DNA from: an uncultured Verrucomicrobiota bacterium
Lineage (GTDB): Bacteria; Verrucomicrobiota; Kiritimatiellia; CAIVKH01
Assembly (NCBI GenBank): GCA_937996795.1
Contig: CALKUH010000002.1
Span: forward strand, 1 to 15,104
Direction: 5' to 3'
Length of the DNA: 15,104 nucleotides
Below are positions 13,430 through 15,104 of this stretch, one piece after another. Below the pieces are notes generated by a model. That model was not told the DNA's origin and made no database searches. It saw nothing but the letters and a program-made list of their open reading frames with translations. Both the position numbers and the translations under genes were made by a program. Numbering within the stretch: position 1 is the stretch's first letter; each line of letters starts with the position of its first letter.

Positions 13430-15104
13430 CTATTTTTCGGTGAAGCGCCGCAATTCGCGCTCCTCGTCCTCAGTGCGCTTCAGCGGCGCCGCGAGCAGTT
13501 CGCGGGCAAGCGCGGCCGCGCCGGCGACATCGCCGCTTTGGGAGCGCCAGCGGACAAGTTCCAGGGCGACGGCCACGGAGGATGGGTCGATCGCGCGGGC
13601 GGCCTCCCACTCGCGTCCGGCCTCCGGCCACCGCTCCAGCGCCACGAGCACGCGGGCCCTTGCCATCCGCGCCTCGACATCGTTTGCGCCCCGCGCGACG
13701 GATTCCTCCGCCGCGGCGAGCGCGCCGTCCGTGTCGCCGCGCGCAAGCAGGAGGGTCGAGAGCTGGGCCAGCGTGCCAGAGGCGCGTCGGTACTGGAGCA
13801 GGCGCCGCAACACATCTTCCGCCAGATCGTGGCGTTTGCGTTCGCGCAGCAACGCCGCGAGCGCGAGGTTGGCCTTCTCGTGGTTCGGCTGGACGGCCAG
13901 GATGCGCTGCAGGCGGCGATCCACCTCGTTCCACGCGCGGTCCTTGAGATCGAGTTCCAGCAGCACCTGCTGCACCGTCAAATCGCCGGGGCGCAGCGTG
14001 GCCGCGCGCTCTAGGTAGGCGCGCGCGGCGGCGGGCTCGTTCGCCTGCAGGCGGGCGCGGCCCAGCAACACCAGCAGGGGCGGCCACTCCTGCCCCATTT
14101 TTTTCATCTGCGCCACGGCGCGGTCCATCCCATCGGGCTGCCCCTGCTCGTACGCGATGGACGCCAGCAGAATCCACCCGGCCGCGAGGCCGGGCTGGTC
14201 GAGCAGCAGGCGCTCCAATTTCGCGCGCGCCTCGTCGCGGCGCCCGGCGCGATACGCTTGAATCACGTCCAGCAGGGCGGGCGGGAGCGCGGCAGCGGAA
14301 GGACCGTCGGCGGCGCCGAGCAACGCGGCGGCCTCCGCCGTCCGCAGGTGTCCGTATTCATGCGCCAGCGCTCCCGGGCTTCGCGGCGCCGCACGAGTGG
14401 ACTCCTCCACGCGCAGGGTCTCCGCGTCGGCAAGGTCAAGGTCGGGCGCCTGGGTGCGCGCCAGCACGAGGAGGTTGAGCGCGGCGCTCACGTTGCGCGG
14501 TTCGAGCGCGAGGCTTTGCCGGTAGGCCGCGAGCGCGGAGCCGGGTTGGTCGAGGTTCTCCAGCGCCACGCCAAGGTCATTCGCCACCCGCGACGCCTGC
14601 TGCGCCAGCGCGTCCGCGAGCGCGCGCGAGCGGGGACCCGCCGCGCGCAGGAGCGGCAGCGCGGTTTCCACCTCGCGCCAGAAGGAGCGATGTCGCTCCA
14701 TCCACGCCTCCGGCTTCAGGGCGTCGCGATCCGGCGCGGCAAGGAAGACGAGGCCCGCGGGCACAGGTTCCCATCCTTCGCTCAACCAGAGGTCCGGGCT
14801 CCACGCAAGTGCGAGCCGCCGGGCCGCGTCATCCCCCGCGTTCACCCACGCGGCCAGGAGCGGACCCAGTCCCGCGATCGCGAGGCTTTGCAGGCGGGGC
14901 TCGGCGAAGCGCGACGCGAGATAGCGCCGATAGGTCAGCGCCTCGCATTGGTACACGTTCACGTAGTCGAACGGCAGGCCGAGGCGTCGGGCTTCGATTT
15001 GCAGCAACGGCTCCAGCAGTCCGTTTCCGATCCACAGCGTGCGTCCCTCCGCCTGCGCGAGGGCCGCGCGCGTCACGGCGGCGGCCGCGCGAGCGGCGGA
15101 CGGC
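13430..15104 (-). CDS. TPR-repeat protein, N-terminus beyond the window
   Basis: The frame stays open to the window edge, so the N-terminus is missing; a GTG at 15076 would give 548 residues but is probably internal. The visible N-terminal 150 residues form a non-repeat domain with LWIGNGLLEPLL (14-25) and a Cys/Tyr stretch VYQCEALTYRRYL (41-53). From about residue 160 to 535 the chain is made of tetratricopeptide-like helical pairs, for example GVALENLDQPGSALAAYRQS, LGRARLQANEPAAARAYLER and LAALLRERKRHDLAEDVLRR. TPR arrays bind other proteins. In some large envelope glycosyltransferase-like proteins (such as DUF2723 types), I recall a comparable GNGLL-like segment before TPRs, so this may be the C-terminal part of such a protein, but that is only a suggestion. 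It converges on feoB across the 13328-13410 repeats. No signal or membrane helix is visible in this part. Confidence 0.82.
   Translation of the reverse strand, partial: PSAARAAAAVTRAALAQAEGRTLWIGNGLLEPLLQIEARRLGLPFDYVNVYQCEALTYRRYLASRFAEPRLQSLAIAGLGPLLAAWVNAGDDAARRLALAWSPDLWLSEGWEPVPAGLVFLAAPDRDALKPEAWMERHRSFWREVETALPLLRAAGPRSRALADALAQQASRVANDLGVALENLDQPGSALAAYRQSLALEPRNVSAALNLLVLARTQAPDLDLADAETLRVEESTRAAPRSPGALAHEYGHLRTAEAAALLGAADGPSAAALPPALLDVIQAYRAGRRDEARAKLERLLLDQPGLAAGWILLASIAYEQGQPDGMDRAVAQMKKMGQEWPPLLVLLGRARLQANEPAAARAYLERAATLRPGDLTVQQVLLELDLKDRAWNEVDRRLQRILAVQPNHEKANLALAALLRERKRHDLAEDVLRRLLQYRRASGTLAQLSTLLLARGDTDGALAAAEESVARGANDVEARMARARVLVALERWPEAGREWEAARAIDPSSVAVALELVRWRSQSGDVAGAAALARELLAAPLKRTEDEERELRRFTEK

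Overview
The window is GC-rich, densely coded bacterial chromosome carrying housekeeping transport, stress and carbohydrate genes. It contains no rRNA, tRNA, CRISPR array or phage module that I can see. The taxon cannot be fixed from the sequence. Three things make me lean, with low confidence, towards the PVC group (Verrucomicrobiota/Kiritimatiellota-like): the style of the ECF sigma/anti-sigma pair, VanZ-like proteins carrying a large extra domain, and the GGCACAGAG- and CACGGAG-type repeats between genes.

Layout. Positions 1-53 look like the end of an insertion sequence (two imperfect 25-base repeats, IS21-like), abutting the 3' part of an unrecognised gene (to 438). After a more AT-rich gap come trkA-trkH on the plus strand (630-3435), a complete Trk-type potassium uptake pair 7 bases apart, then a universal stress protein gene (3491-3949) that may have its own promoter. 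An 86-base imperfect hairpin repeat (3925-4010) separates usp from a convergent minus-strand operon: ECF sigma factor, membrane anti-sigma-like protein and a small secreted protein (5549 down to 4016), joined by ATGA start/stop overlaps. Upstream of the sigma gene is a 17-base perfect direct repeat, a good candidate for its control element.

The minus strand continues with a four-gene run read malQ (10699-9167), vanZ-like 1 (9121-7880), vanZ-like 2 (7883-6624) and a Tat-exported metallophosphoesterase (6627-5698). The last three genes are joined by ATGA overlaps. The two VanZ-like proteins are paralogues: each has a VanZ-type membrane half followed by the same roughly 175-residue segment with invariant His, Tyr, Arg and Asp residues, for which I know no named family. 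This paralogue pair with an exported phosphoesterase is the best candidate here for an undescribed system, probably acting at the cell envelope.

Facing away from malQ, feoA-feoB (10929-13231) encode ferrous iron uptake behind a perfect TTGACA -35 box. A hairpin and a second repeat cluster lie between feoB and the convergent last gene, a TPR-rich protein (13430 to the window edge) whose N-terminus is cut off by the end of the window. There is no gene-free stretch longer than about 230 bases. Many long reading frames lie antisense to the real genes, but these are by-products of the high GC content.
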